Positions 19,281-27,841 of a DNA stretch of 64,000 nt are shown in pieces. A model generated the notes under the pieces. It ran no database searches. It was given only the letters and a program-made list of their open reading frames with translations, and was not told the DNA's origin. Both the position numbers and the translations under genes were made by a program. Source of the DNA: Gallionella sp. (GTDB lineage Bacteria > Pseudomonadota > Gammaproteobacteria > Burkholderiales > Gallionellaceae); assembly GCA_028699065.1 (NCBI GenBank), contig JAQVVH010000001.1, positions 764,326-828,325 on the forward strand. Direction: 5' to 3'. Position 1 is the first letter of the stretch; every line of letters starts with the position of its first letter.

Positions 19281-19921
19281 TTGGTCGGCTTGGGGGCGGG
19301 GTGCTGATTCCACACCGGGAACTTCCGCATCACTTTCGCGAACAATTCGGATTCAGTGTATTGGCTTAGCCACGCGCTTAACTTTGGGTAAGGGGCGGTC
19401 GAGAACCATGCGCTATCGACGGCGGCGAACTGGCGAACAAAAGGTAGCAGGGCTGCATCTGCGATGCTGAAGGTGTCGCCCAATAGATAGGGTGCTTCGG
19501 CAAGTCTGGTTTCGAGGCGCTGCAGGAATGCTTCACCTTGTTCGCGATAGTAGCGTTGTGGGTGTTCGGGGAACCGTTCTGGGTATTTGTAGCTGTCGAG
19601 TGCTTGTTTGAATGTGCTGTCGTTCTCTTGCAGCAGAGGCAGGGTCGCAGTCACATGACATTCATTCTCGCCTAACCAATGATGTGTTCCCTGCGTTCTC
19701 AAGGCCCACAACATGATGTCCCAGCTTTCGTCGATGACGCTTCCGTCATGCAACACCAGTACGGGTACGCTGCCTTTGGGTGAGGCGGCGAGCATCTCGG
19801 CAGGCTTGTCGCGCAGCTCCACTTCACGGTGATCAAGCTCGATGCTGCTGATGATGAGTGCACTGCGGGCGCGCATGGCATAAGGGCAGCGACGAAATGA
19901 GTAGAGGATAGGACGTTGCAT
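19277..19921 (-). CDS. Glutathione S-transferase family protein
   Basis: A thioredoxin-fold plus helical-domain protein of the GST superfamily, 214 residues. The N-terminal YSFRRCPYAMRARSAL holds a redox-type cysteine where GSTs carry Ser, Tyr or Cys. SPKGSVPVLVL supplies the cis-Pro glutathione-site loop, and DESWDIMLWA the gamma-glutamyl contact. The C-terminal all-helical domain contains LGDTFSIADAALLPFVRQ. Its substrate is unknown; the CPYAMR form suggests an omega- or beta-like thiol transferase. Confidence 0.85.
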   Translation of the reverse strand: MQRPILYSFRRCPYAMRARSALIISSIELDHREVELRDKPAEMLAASPKGSVPVLVLHDGSVIDESWDIMLWALRTQGTHHWLGENECHVTATLPLLQENDSTFKQALDSYKYPERFPEHPQRYYREQGEAFLQRLETRLAEAPYLLGDTFSIADAALLPFVRQFAAVDSAWFSTAPYPKLSAWLSQYTESELFAKVMRKFPVWNQHPAPKPTK

Positions 19922-20038
19922 GCGGGGTATTTTAGCTTGATATGAATGCGTGTTATTTGAGTGACAGGTTATGATTCATGCCGATGAGACCCCATGGTCC
20001 GATCCCCGATTTGTTTTGCGAAAAGAACAAGGAAGCAC

Positions 20039-20389
20039 ATGAACGTATCAATGTATTACAACCCCAAATGTAGCAAGTGCAGAGCGACCTTGGCTTTGCT
20101 GCAGGAAAAAGGAATCGAGCCGGAGCTGATCCACTATCTGGAAGTCGCGCCTACAGCTGCGATGCTGGCTGGGGTGCTGGTCAAGCTGGGCAAAGGGGCC
20201 AAGGATGTCATCCGCTTCAATGAGGATGACGCAAAGGCGCTCGGTATTTCCCCGGCAGATGATCGATCAGAAGCTGAATGGCTGAACATCATTTCAGCCA
20301 ACCCGAAGCTGCTGGAACGTCCGATCGTGATCAATGGGGACCGAGCGGTGATCGGCAGGCCGCCTGAGAATGTGCTCGAAATACTTTAG
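20039..20389 (+). CDS. arsC: ArsC-family (glutaredoxin-type) reductase
   Basis: A small thioredoxin-fold enzyme of the glutaredoxin-dependent arsenate reductase family (116 residues). NPKCSKCRATLALL supplies the catalytic cysteine near residue 11, with a second Cys three residues on, and ERPIVINGDRAVIGRPPENV is the classic C-terminal signature. The ATG at 20039 is chosen; the longer upstream frame adds basic, unrelated residues. No other ars gene is nearby, so a general ArsC-like role is possible. A MITE begins right after its stop. Confidence 0.85.
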   Translation: MNVSMYYNPKCSKCRATLALLQEKGIEPELIHYLEVAPTAAMLAGVLVKLGKGAKDVIRFNEDDAKALGISPADDRSEAEWLNIISANPKLLERPIVINGDRAVIGRPPENVLEIL

Positions 20390-20519
20390 GGAAGGTCTGA
20401 TTAAGTCCGTTCGTGGTGAGTATTTTTCGTTCGCTCCCTCGATACACCGCGCAAGCGCGGCACTCGGGACGAACGGAAAATGTATCGAACCATGGCTTTC
20501 GGACTTAATCAGACCTTCC
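20390..20519. mobile_element. MITE with IS5-type termini and TTAG target duplication
   Basis: A 130-bp non-coding element bounded by perfect 20-bp inverted repeats (20390-20409 and 20500-20519, beginning GGAAGGTCTG). It is flanked on both sides by the tetranucleotide TTAG (20386-20389 and 20520-20523), which reads as a target-site duplication. The interior folds back on itself (CCGCGC-AA-GCGCGG, CGTTCG/CGAACG). GGAAGG ends and a YTAR target are known features of the IS5 group, so it was probably mobilised by an IS5-like transposase. The left duplication contains the arsC stop codon. Confidence 0.8.
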
Positions 20520-20627
20520 TTAGGTGACACTGGCGCTGCGCGCCATTGCTTCGAGAATATTTGTTCCAAATAAATGCCTGCTCTTCTCGTACCCCACCAA
20601 GTCGAGCCGGTAAGATTCAAACGATCC

Positions 20628-21134
20628 ATGATGACCACACTGATCCAACTCCATGAAGATATCGCCGAGCGCGTACGAACCATCCGGGTGGATCACGCCG
20701 ACTGGTTGTGCGGCAAGGGTTGCGATGGTTGTTGTCAGCAGCTTGCCGAGGTGCCGCAACTGACATCAGCAGAATGGGATCTGCTGCGGGAGGGGCTGGT
20801 CGATCTGCCGCCGGAACAGTTGCAGGCGATCCACATCAAGGTGGCCGCCCTGAGAAACCAGCAGTCGCGCCCCCTCACTTGCCCGATGCTGGATCTTGTT
20901 GCCGGCACCTGTCCTGTCTATTCCCAGCGCCCGGTGGCGTGCCGCACTTACGGCTATTACGTGCAGCGCGATAAAGGTCTTTATTGTCAGGACATCGAGA
21001 TCCGTGAGGCAGATGGCGCCTTGGCAGATGTGGTGTGGGGCAATCACGATGCCATCGATCAGTGCCTCGCCGGTCTCGGCGAGAGCCGCGCCTTGACCGA
21101 CTGGTTCGCGCACTGGTGGGTGGACGGTCAGTAG
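20628..21134 (+). CDS. YkgJ-family cysteine cluster protein
   Basis: A 168-residue soluble protein with the CxxxCxxCC cluster (CGKGCDGCCQQ, about residues 25-35) and later cysteines in CPMLDLVAGTCPVYSQRPVACRTY. This spacing is typical of the YkgJ/UPF0153 family, proposed to bind a metal or Fe-S cluster; no reaction is established. Two adjacent ATGs (20628, 20631) are possible starts. It lies downstream of the MITE. Confidence 0.82.
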   Translation: MMTTLIQLHEDIAERVRTIRVDHADWLCGKGCDGCCQQLAEVPQLTSAEWDLLREGLVDLPPEQLQAIHIKVAALRNQQSRPLTCPMLDLVAGTCPVYSQRPVACRTYGYYVQRDKGLYCQDIEIREADGALADVVWGNHDAIDQCLAGLGESRALTDWFAHWWVDGQ

Positions 21135-21198
21135 TAGGGAAACTGCTTTCGCTTAAAGGTGTAAGACCTTCGCGGGCGTTTCGACTGAAGCATCCCGA

Positions 21199-21739
21199 TC
21201 AACTCTGGCTACTTGCCAGTATCTTCCCCACTACGATCGGATCGTGTTCGGTGCGCATGCGGCGGTGCAGGGTCTCTGCTTCCGGGTAGGCGGTGCGCAT
21301 CATGCCCAGCCATTTCTTGAGCATGCCCGGCGCGTGCCTTGGGTCCATTCTGGCTACGAGCTGTTCGTAGTAATCGATCACCCAACCTTGTAGCGCCGGC
21401 CAGAGCATGGCTTCGTCGCCGGTTTTGATGCGGTGCATGAGGTCAGGGCGGATGATGGCGCCGCGCCCGATCATGACGTCGGTGCAGCCGCTGACCAGGC
21501 GGATGTTTTGATAGTGCTGTGGTCCACACTTCGCCGTTGGCGACCACCGGCAATTTCACAGTCTCGCGGATCTGGGCGAGCCATTCCCAGCGCGCGGGTG
21601 GGCGGTAGCGGTCGGCTCGTGTGCGGGCATGAACAATGAGATCATCAATGCAATCCGTCAATCGATGGCGCGGGCGCAATCCAGCGTGAGCGAGGGGTCT
21701 TCCAGGCCGAGGCGCATTTGGGTGGTGACGGGGATGTGT
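21199..21739 (-). pseudogene. dusC: Decayed tRNA-dihydrouridine synthase (dusC-like) remnant
   Basis: Pieces of a Dus protein are spread over three frames on the minus strand. [22 protein letters not shown] is near the left of the reading, then [20 protein letters not shown] and [11 protein letters not shown], then an in-frame tail [12 protein letters not shown] through ...GMLKKWLGMMRTAYPEA. At least two frameshifts are needed, near 21660 and 21515. The N-terminal ~110 residues with the FMN-site start are missing, and the remnant abuts the terB stop. It cannot make an active enzyme. Confidence 0.85.
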
Positions 21740-22198
21740 TTATTCCATGTCCGCAGGCTTCGCGCGCATCTTCGCAGCGATGTAGTCAGCCTGCGAGATG
21801 TGGAGCAGGTCGCTCATTCTGCGCATGAGGTGGTTCTCGTGAGCACTGATGTGGCGGTCGGCGTAGGCGACTTGCCACATGTATTCGACGATGCGGCCCT
21901 TTTCTTCGCGTGACAGCTCGCGGTTGATGAGCGAGGTGAATTGGTGGAGGTCAGTGGCGTGTTGTGCGGTCTGCTGGCCCAGCACGGAGAGTTGTTGCAC
22001 TTCGCTGTCGCTGAGCTGGAAGCGTTGCTTGAGGATGCGCATGACGGTGGCCAGCTCGGCCTCGCTGCTTTCGGCATCCGCGCGCATGACTTCTATCATC
22101 AGCACGGCGGTGGCGAGTTGCAGGGTGTGTTCGGGGCGCGGTGTATCGTTGGCCGGGGTGATCAGGGTCGAGAAGAATTCGTTCAGTTTGTTGAGCAT
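21740..22198 (-). CDS. TerB-family tellurite-resistance-like protein
   Basis: A 152-residue all-helical protein with a TerB-like domain, seen in LATAVLMIEVMRADAESSEAEL, VEYMWQVAYADRHISAHENHLMRRMSDLLHIS. The paired acidic DG/DxE positions are those thought to bind metal. Stand-alone TerB proteins are widespread and usually not involved in tellurite resistance; their function is unknown. No other ter gene is present. Its stop directly borders the dusC remnant. Confidence 0.82.
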   Translation of the reverse strand: MLNKLNEFFSTLITPANDTPRPEHTLQLATAVLMIEVMRADAESSEAELATVMRILKQRFQLSDSEVQQLSVLGQQTAQHATDLHQFTSLINRELSREEKGRIVEYMWQVAYADRHISAHENHLMRRMSDLLHISQADYIAAKMRAKPADME

Positions 22199-22255
22199 GG
22201 TGTTGGTATCAAGGTGTCGATACGGGCGCCGCCATGATAACGACGATCGGTTCTG

Positions 22256-22462
22256 TCAATAATGCGGCGGTCTTTCGTTGGTGCTCAAGCCGTCATTACC
22301 GGTATCGGATAGCGCGCGCAGTTGCCGGGCAAGCGCTTCGCAAATGGTTTCGAGGCGTTCCAGCTTCTGTTGTTGCTCGTAAACCGTTTTGTTGAGCGCT
22401 TCGATTTGGTCTTCCTGAAAAGCGATTTTGGTTTCGATATTGACTAGGCGTTCTTCGCGCAT
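22256..22462 (-). CDS. slyX: SlyX family protein
   Basis: A 68-residue coiled-coil protein with a heptad pattern from IETKIAFQEDQIEALN to ALARQLRAL and the C-terminal PPHY motif that marks SlyX. The family's function is unknown. It lies 57 bp upstream of terB on the same strand and is divergent from the tsaC-like gene. Confidence 0.9.
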   Translation of the reverse strand: MREERLVNIETKIAFQEDQIEALNKTVYEQQQKLERLETICEALARQLRALSDTGNDGLSTNERPPHY

Positions 22463-22539
22463 GGATCGGCTCTGGATATTTTGCTTTGGGCGGCTATTTT
22501 AGCCCGGCAGGAAAATCTGTTTCGGTTAACATTCCGCGC

Positions 22540-23100
22540 ATGAAATTTTCATCGTCTGTTCCCGACCGCCCGCTGGCCGCCTACCTCCGGCGCGGCGGGA
22601 TCATCGCCTACCCCACCGAGTCGTGTTACGGCCTGGGTTGCGACCCTTCCAACCGGCGCGCGGTGCAGCGCATTCTCCGGCTAAAGCAGCGGCCGCAAAT
22701 GAAGGGGCTGATCCTGATCGCTTCGAATTACAAGCAGGTGGCGCGTTATCTTCCGCCGCTGACGACAGACGAACAGCTCAGATTGCAGGCGGATGGCGCG
22801 CAGGCCATCACCTATCTGATGCCGGCGCGCACGTCGTGTCCACGCTGGTTGCGTGGCGCACATGACACGCTGGCTGTCCGCTTGACGGCGCATTCTTTCG
22901 CCCGACGGTTGTGCCGCCGTGCCGGCCATGCGCTGGTTTCGACCAGTGCCAACCGCAGCGGTCTGCGGCCGGCAAAAACTTATGCAGAATGCCGGCGCAT
23001 GTTCGGAAAAAATGTGCGGGTGCTGCGCGGCCGCATCGGAAAGCGCAAGCAACCTTCCACGATACGCGCGTGGACGGATGGTAAAATTCTGCGCGCATAA
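22540..23100 (+). CDS. tsaC: Threonylcarbamoyl-AMP synthase (Sua5/YrdC/YciO family)
   Basis: Probably makes threonylcarbamoyl-AMP from threonine, bicarbonate and ATP for the t6A37 modification of ANN-decoding tRNAs. The family motifs are the [12 protein letters not shown] loop, [21 protein letters not shown] and VSTSANRSG. The ATG at 22540 matches the family start; an upstream in-frame start adds 18 unrelated residues. The 186-residue length fits the short TsaC form. YciO-type paralogues share these motifs, so the exact subfamily is less certain. Confidence 0.85.
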   Translation: MKFSSSVPDRPLAAYLRRGGIIAYPTESCYGLGCDPSNRRAVQRILRLKQRPQMKGLILIASNYKQVARYLPPLTTDEQLRLQADGAQAITYLMPARTSCPRWLRGAHDTLAVRLTAHSFARRLCRRAGHALVSTSANRSGLRPAKTYAECRRMFGKNVRVLRGRIGKRKQPSTIRAWTDGKILRA

Positions 23101-23123
23101 CTACACAATCAACCGGAGAGAAT

Positions 23124-24038
23124 ATGGATAGCGCCGCCGTCAAGGAATACCTGCTCGAACTGCAGGAGCTCATCGTCGATCGACTCGAACAAGTGGACGG
23201 CAAAAAATTTATTCGCGACCAGTGGATGCGCGCCACCGGGAGCGGCGGCATCGGCAAGGGTGAAGGCATCAGTTGCATCATCGAGGAAGGCAATGTGCTC
23301 GAGCGCGGCGGCGTGGCGTTTTCGCATGTGCAGGGCGATAAAATGCCGGCTTCGGCCACGGCACATCGGCCCGAACTGGCGGGCTGTTCGTGGGAGGCGA
23401 TGGGGGTGTCGCTGGTGATGCATCCGCGCAACCCGTACGCGCCGACCTCGCATGCCAATGTGCGCATGTTCATGGCGCACAAGCCCGACGGTGACAAGGT
23501 GTTCTGGTTCGGCGGCGGCATGGATCTGACGCCTTACTACGGCTTCGAGGAAGATGCCGTGCATTTCCATCAAGTCTGCAAAAATTCGCTGGCACCGTTC
23601 GATCCGGCGCTGCATCCAAAATTCAAGAAATGGTGCGACGAGTATTTTTTCCTCAAGCACCGCAATGAGCCGCGCGGCATCGGCGGGATTTTCTTCGATG
23701 ATTTGAGTTCGCCGGATTTCGAGACCTGTTTCGCGATCCAGCAAAGCGTGGGCGACCACTATCTGTCGGCGTATGTGCCGCTGCTGGAGAAGCGCAAGGA
23801 CATGCCTTACGGCGAGCGCGAGCGCGATTTCCAGCTGTATCGTCGCGGGCGCTACGTGGAATTTAATCTGGTGATCGACCGCGGCACTATCTTCGGCCTG
23901 CAATCGAACGGGCGCACCGAATCCATCCTGTTGTCCATGCCGCCGCTGGTGAAATGGCGCTACGACTGGCACCCGGAAGCAGGCACGCCGGAAGCGGAGC
24001 TGTACGACAAATATCTCAAACCGCGCGACTGGATTTAA
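23124..24038 (+). CDS. hemF: Oxygen-dependent coproporphyrinogen III oxidase
   Basis: Converts coproporphyrinogen III to protoporphyrinogen IX with O2 in heme synthesis. Signature segments include [48 protein letters not shown] and [17 protein letters not shown]. The 304-residue length is normal and a GGAGAG site lies 5 bp upstream. Dependence on HemF means protoporphyrin is made aerobically. It overlaps the convergent oxyR by four bases. Confidence 0.97.
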   Translation: MDSAAVKEYLLELQELIVDRLEQVDGKKFIRDQWMRATGSGGIGKGEGISCIIEEGNVLERGGVAFSHVQGDKMPASATAHRPELAGCSWEAMGVSLVMHPRNPYAPTSHANVRMFMAHKPDGDKVFWFGGGMDLTPYYGFEEDAVHFHQVCKNSLAPFDPALHPKFKKWCDEYFFLKHRNEPRGIGGIFFDDLSSPDFETCFAIQQSVGDHYLSAYVPLLEKRKDMPYGERERDFQLYRRGRYVEFNLVIDRGTIFGLQSNGRTESILLSMPPLVKWRYDWHPEAGTPEAELYDKYLKPRDWI

Positions 24039-24940
24039 TCCACCAGCTCAACCCCGGGCAAGCGCGTCTTGCGAATTGCGGTGGCAAGCACATCAATGGC
24101 TTCGTTGCGCGCAAAGCTCTTGCGCCAGGCCAGCGCAATACGCCGTGACGGCGCTGGCTTGGTGAAGGGAATCACCTTGAGCAAGGGACTGCGATAGCGC
24201 TGACTATTCGCGGTCGCCGGCAGCACGGTAATGCCGAGTCCGGATGCGACCATGTTGCGTATGGTTTCCAGCGAGGTGCCCTGCTGGATTTCCGCGCCCT
24301 TGCGGTTGAGCTCGGGACACGCTTCCGCCACCTGGTTGCTGAAGCAGTGACCGGAATTCAGCAGCAGGACTTTCTCGTTCGCCAGCTCCACCGGACGAAT
24401 GCTGCGACGATTTGCCCAGCGATGATCCTTGTCCACCACCACTTCAAAAATCTCGTCGTAGAGCGACCGCGTCTGAAGACTGCCGTCGCCGAAAGGCAGG
24501 GCGATGACCAGCACGTCCAGCTTGCCACCGCGCAAAGCCAGTTCCAGATTGGCGGTAATGTTTTCCTCAACCTCGAGCGGCATCTCCGGCGCAAGTTTTT
24601 TCAATACCGGAATCAGCTCCGGTAGCAGATAAGGGCCGACGCTGTGGATCACCCCAATCCGCAGGGGCGTGGCCAGCTGGTTCTTGCCCTGCTGGGCGAG
24701 CTGGCGAATCTGCGCCACCTCTTCCAGCGCGCGCTGCGCCTGCTCGACAATCGCCAAGCCAATCGGGGTGACCGTCACTTCAGTCTTGCTGCGCTCGAAC
24801 AATTGCACGCCGAGATCGGCCTCAAGCTTCTGTATCGCCAGCGACAAGGCCGGCTGGCTGATAAAGCATTGCTCCGCCGCGCGGCGGAAGTTTTTTTGCT
24901 GCGCAACGGCAACAATAAAGCGCAACTCGTTTAGCGTCAT
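24035..24940 (-). CDS. oxyR: Hydrogen-peroxide-sensing LysR-type regulator OxyR
   Basis: A tetrameric activator of peroxide-defence genes. The N-terminal winged helix ([24 protein letters not shown]) is followed by a LysR sensor domain. The redox pair lies in [20 protein letters not shown], with a Cys in GHC and a second nine residues later, matching the C199/C208 arrangement of E. coli OxyR. Divergent transcription from the rubrerythrin-rubredoxin-dps-reductase run makes that run the obvious local target. Confidence 0.92.
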   Translation of the reverse strand: MTLNELRFIVAVAQQKNFRRAAEQCFISQPALSLAIQKLEADLGVQLFERSKTEVTVTPIGLAIVEQAQRALEEVAQIRQLAQQGKNQLATPLRIGVIHSVGPYLLPELIPVLKKLAPEMPLEVEENITANLELALRGGKLDVLVIALPFGDGSLQTRSLYDEIFEVVVDKDHRWANRRSIRPVELANEKVLLLNSGHCFSNQVAEACPELNRKGAEIQQGTSLETIRNMVASGLGITVLPATANSQRYRSPLLKVIPFTKPAPSRRIALAWRKSFARNEAIDVLATAIRKTRLPGVELVD

Positions 24941-24951
24941 GACGCCCCCTT

Positions 24952-24999
24952 TGATTTAAATAATAAATCACATTGAATTAAACAATCAATTGGATTGAT
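24952..24999. promoter_or_regulatory. Paired palindromes in the oxyR/rubrerythrin divergent region
   Basis: Two perfect dyads lie between the divergent starts. The first is TGATTTA-N5-TAAATCA at 24952-24970, and the second is ATCAAT-N3-ATTGAT at 24985-24999. The AT-rich stretch begins 12 bp upstream of the oxyR ATG. LysR-type proteins bind dyads of this kind in divergent promoters, so these are candidate OxyR sites. Neither follows the E. coli ATAG/CTAT spacing exactly. Confidence 0.5.
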
Positions 25000-25063
25000 C
25001 AGGTTCACGGGCATAAAGTGCGTCCACCAAAGCAGTTACGGTTAATCCAACAAGGAGCGCAAC

Positions 25064-25537
25064 ATGAACAAACCCGAAATCAAAACCATGGCCAATCTCG
25101 AGGCCGCTTTTGCCGGCGAATCGATGGCGCATACCAAGTATCGTTACTTCGCAAAGATTGCCCGGGCCGAAGGCCATGAGGAGGTGGCGCGCGTTTTCGA
25201 GGAAACCGCCGCGCAGGAAGTGCAACACGCGCTTGGGCATCTCGATCTGCTGTACCCAAGATCCGGCATGAGCACCGCGCGCTGCCTTGAAATGGCGATT
25301 GAGGGCGAGACCTACGAGTATTCCGAAATGTATCCGGGGTTTCTGAAATCCGCCCAACAGGAAGGCAACGAGGCCGCGGCGGCCGAAATACGGGAACAAA
25401 TTTCGGAATCCAAAGAGCATGCCGAGCTATTCAGGTCTACACTGGAAAAGGCGGCGAAGAGATTTGCGGCGCTCGCCAAAGTGGAGGAACGGCACGCCAA
25501 ACAGTATCGCAACGAACTCGACAAAGTTAACGCCTGA
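25064..25537 (+). CDS. Rubrerythrin without rubredoxin domain
   Basis: A four-helix ferritin-like di-iron peroxidase that reduces H2O2 with electrons from rubredoxin. Di-iron ligands appear in [34 protein letters not shown], the [14 protein letters not shown] stretch and [12 protein letters not shown]. At 157 residues it ends after the four-helix domain; classical rubrerythrins carry a C-terminal rubredoxin. Here rubredoxin is the next gene, 11 bp downstream. AAGGAG precedes the ATG. Confidence 0.92.
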   Translation: MNKPEIKTMANLEAAFAGESMAHTKYRYFAKIARAEGHEEVARVFEETAAQEVQHALGHLDLLYPRSGMSTARCLEMAIEGETYEYSEMYPGFLKSAQQEGNEAAAAEIREQISESKEHAELFRSTLEKAAKRFAALAKVEERHAKQYRNELDKVNA

Positions 25538-25548
25538 AGGAGAATGAC

Positions 25549-25713
25549 ATGAAAGTTTGGCAATGTGTGGTGTGCGGTTTCATTTACAACGAGGCAGAAG
25601 GCCTGCCGGCAGAAGGGATCAAACCCGGCACGGCGTGGGCTGACATTCCCGAAAACTGGGTTTGCCCGGACTGCGGCGTGGCCAAATCCGACTTCGAAAT
25701 GGTCGAGGTCTGA
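25549..25713 (+). CDS. Rubredoxin
   Basis: A 54-residue Fe(Cys)4 electron carrier. Both CxxC knuckles are present ([12 protein letters not shown] near the N-terminus and [15 protein letters not shown]), with the aromatic core residues and [12 protein letters not shown] between them. GAAGGAGA lies just upstream of the ATG. It lies between rubrerythrin and dps in the peroxide cluster, so it probably carries electrons from the reductase at 26252 to rubrerythrin. Confidence 0.95.
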   Translation: MKVWQCVVCGFIYNEAEGLPAEGIKPGTAWADIPENWVCPDCGVAKSDFEMVEV

Positions 25714-25730
25714 ACACAAAGGAGATCATC

Positions 25731-26225
25731 ATGAGCAAAGCCAAGATAGCAGCACCCGTTATCAATATCGGCATTGCGGAAAAAGACCGGCGCAAAATTG
25801 CCGACGGCCTTTCGCGCATGCTGGCGGACAGCTATACCCTGTACCTGAAAACCCATAACTTCCACTGGAACGTGACCGGGCCGATGTTCCAAACCCTGCA
25901 TCTGATGTTCATGACCCAGTACACCGAAATCTGGAACGCGGTGGACTTGGTCGCTGAGCGGATACGCGCACTCGGTTACCCCGCTCCCGGTAGTTACAAG
26001 GAATTCGCGGCACTGACGAGCATCAAGGACAGCAGCGGTACGGTGAGCGCAAAAGACATGATCCGCCAGCTGGTGGAGGGTCAGGAAGCCGTCGTGCGCA
26101 CTGCGCGGGAAGTTTTACCTGTTGCCGAAAAGGCGGGCGACCAGCCTTCGGTGGATCTGCTTTCAGCCCGCATGGAAGTGCATGAGAAAAACGCCTGGAT
26201 GCTGCGCAGCCTGCTCGAAGAGTAG
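25731..26225 (+). CDS. dps: Dps family DNA-protecting ferritin
   Basis: A dodecameric mini-ferritin that oxidises Fe2+ with H2O2 and stores iron. The ferroxidase signature KTHNFHWNVTGPMF, with EIWNAVDLVAERIRALG as the partner strand, is intact. The ATG at 25731 follows AAAGGAG at good spacing; the longer frame reads through rubredoxin. The 164-residue length is normal. It is the fourth member of the oxyR-divergent cluster. Confidence 0.93.
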   Translation: MSKAKIAAPVINIGIAEKDRRKIADGLSRMLADSYTLYLKTHNFHWNVTGPMFQTLHLMFMTQYTEIWNAVDLVAERIRALGYPAPGSYKEFAALTSIKDSSGTVSAKDMIRQLVEGQEAVVRTAREVLPVAEKAGDQPSVDLLSARMEVHEKNAWMLRSLLEE

Positions 26226-26251
26226 GCACAGACCACCCAACGGAGCATTTT

Positions 26252-27400
26252 ATGAAACCGATTGTCGTGCTGGGCAGCGGCCTGGCGGCTTATACGCTCG
26301 TCCGCGAGTTGCGCAAACTGGATGCACAGCGGCCGGTAACGCTGCTCACCCGCGACAGCGGTGATTACTACTCCAAGCCCATGCTGTCGAACGGACTGGC
26401 GCAGCAGAAAACGGCGGCGGGGCTGGTGCTGACACCCGCCGCCGAAATAGCCGCTCAGCTCGGGCTCAAACTGCACGCGCATTGCGAAGTCAATGCGATC
26501 AACCTCGCCGCACACACGATTAACACCACCGTCGGCACGATCGAATACGAAAAGTTGGTACTTGCTATCGGCGCGGATCCGATCCGGATTCCGCTGGAGG
26601 GCGAGGCGTCCGATCGGGTGCTATCAGTCAACGGACTTGATGACTATGCGCGTTTCCGCGAAGCGCTGACCGAAGCCCGTTCGGTTGCCATCATGGGCGG
26701 CGGCTTGATCGGTTGCGAGTTCGCCAACGACCTGGCGGCGGCTGGTTATCGCGTCGACGTCATCGATCCAGGCCCCTATCCGCTCGCCAGCCTGATGCCC
26801 GAAGCTGCCGGCAGGCAGCTGCTCGAACCGCTCGCCGCGCTAGGGGTGAACTGGCATTTCGGCACTTCAATCAAAAGCATGAATAGCGCGCCTGACGGTT
26901 ACCAATTAGCCCTGAACGATGGCGCTGCCCTGCAAACCAATCTCGTGCTTTCCGCAGTCGGTTTGAAGCCCCGAATTGGGCTGGCGCAACAGGCCGGATT
27001 ATTGACGGGCCGCGGCATCGCGGTAGACAGCCTGCTCCGCAGCAGCGATCCGGACATATTCGCACTGGGCGACTGCGCCGAGATCAACGGCCGTGTCATG
27101 CCCTATGTATTGCCGCTCATGCAATCCGCCCGCGCATTGGCGCACACGCTGGCCGGCAAAGAAACACCGGTGGACTTCCCGGTAATGCCGGTGGCCGTAA
27201 AAACCCCCGCACATCCCATTGCCATCGTGCCGGTCGCCCGTGATGCCGTCGGCGAATGGCATACGCTTGATACAGGCGACGGCGTCAAAATGGGGTTTTT
27301 CGATGGTGCCAATGTTCTACAGGGATTTGTTCTGACCGGCCGCTTTGCGGGCGAGCGGAACGCCCTAGCCAAACAGGTCGGCCATCTCCTAAAAGCGTAA
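26252..27400 (+). CDS. Rubredoxin-NAD(+) reductase
   Basis: An FAD/NADH oxidoreductase that reduces rubredoxin. The N-terminal FAD motif (VVLGSGLAAYTLVREL), YYSKPMLSNGLAQ, the NAD-binding GGGLIGCEFAND and C-terminal FALGDCAEINGRVMPYVLPLMQSARALA are those of the alkane-type rubredoxin reductases. The 382-residue length fits. With the upstream genes it completes an NADH-reductase-rubredoxin-rubrerythrin peroxidase chain. The 230 bp after it hold no gene I can support, only a 7-bp inverted repeat at 27417-27447. Confidence 0.9.
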   Translation: MKPIVVLGSGLAAYTLVRELRKLDAQRPVTLLTRDSGDYYSKPMLSNGLAQQKTAAGLVLTPAAEIAAQLGLKLHAHCEVNAINLAAHTINTTVGTIEYEKLVLAIGADPIRIPLEGEASDRVLSVNGLDDYARFREALTEARSVAIMGGGLIGCEFANDLAAAGYRVDVIDPGPYPLASLMPEAAGRQLLEPLAALGVNWHFGTSIKSMNSAPDGYQLALNDGAALQTNLVLSAVGLKPRIGLAQQAGLLTGRGIAVDSLLRSSDPDIFALGDCAEINGRVMPYVLPLMQSARALAHTLAGKETPVDFPVMPVAVKTPAHPIAIVPVARDAVGEWHTLDTGDGVKMGFFDGANVLQGFVLTGRFAGERNALAKQVGHLLKA

Positions 27401-27630
27401 TTCTGTTTTTCCTGATATTCACAAATTCTGTGGACAACCCTGTGAATCACGCCAGCAACCCTATCCGCCACATGGCCTTGATCGGCTCCGCTTAAAAAAG
27501 AGGCAATCTCAATAACCGTGGCCAACCAGCCCAAAATACCTAGGCTTTTCGGCCTAATTAGCGCCCCGGTTGAACTTCGCGGGAAAAATGCCCTCTGATG
27601 ACGGAATTTTTCCGAAAGTCAGATTTAGAA

Positions 27631-27828
27631 ATGCACACCCTCAAATTCGCCGTCATCCTGAGTTTTGTCATCGCCGCGCTACTCATTCCCGGCACCGTGG
27701 CTTATGCCCGCAATCGCTACGACGAAGCAACCCCGCACATTGTGGGCATGCTGGTGAGCGTGGTGAGTGTTGGCATCATGGCCGTGCTGGTGCTGTCGTT
27801 TGTCTCGCACTCGGGACACCTGCTGTAA
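27631..27828 (+). CDS. Small membrane protein of unknown function
   Basis: A 65-residue protein with two predicted membrane helices (FAVILSFVIAALLIPGTVAY and IVGMLVSVVSVGIMAVLVLSF) joined by a polar loop. I do not recognise a family. An in-frame ATG at 27598 would add 11 residues; neither start has a good ribosome site. It is convergent with the methyltransferase, 13 bp apart. Confidence 0.6.
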   Translation: MHTLKFAVILSFVIAALLIPGTVAYARNRYDEATPHIVGMLVSVVSVGIMAVLVLSFVSHSGHLL

Positions 27829-27841
27829 ACAACGCTTCTCG

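Noticed and set aside
27417..27447. ATTCACA/TGTGAAT inverted repeat with a TGTGGACAA resembling a DnaA box
   Set aside because: A single imperfect box with no cluster of boxes, AT-rich unwinding stretch or dnaA/dnaN neighbour; not an origin.
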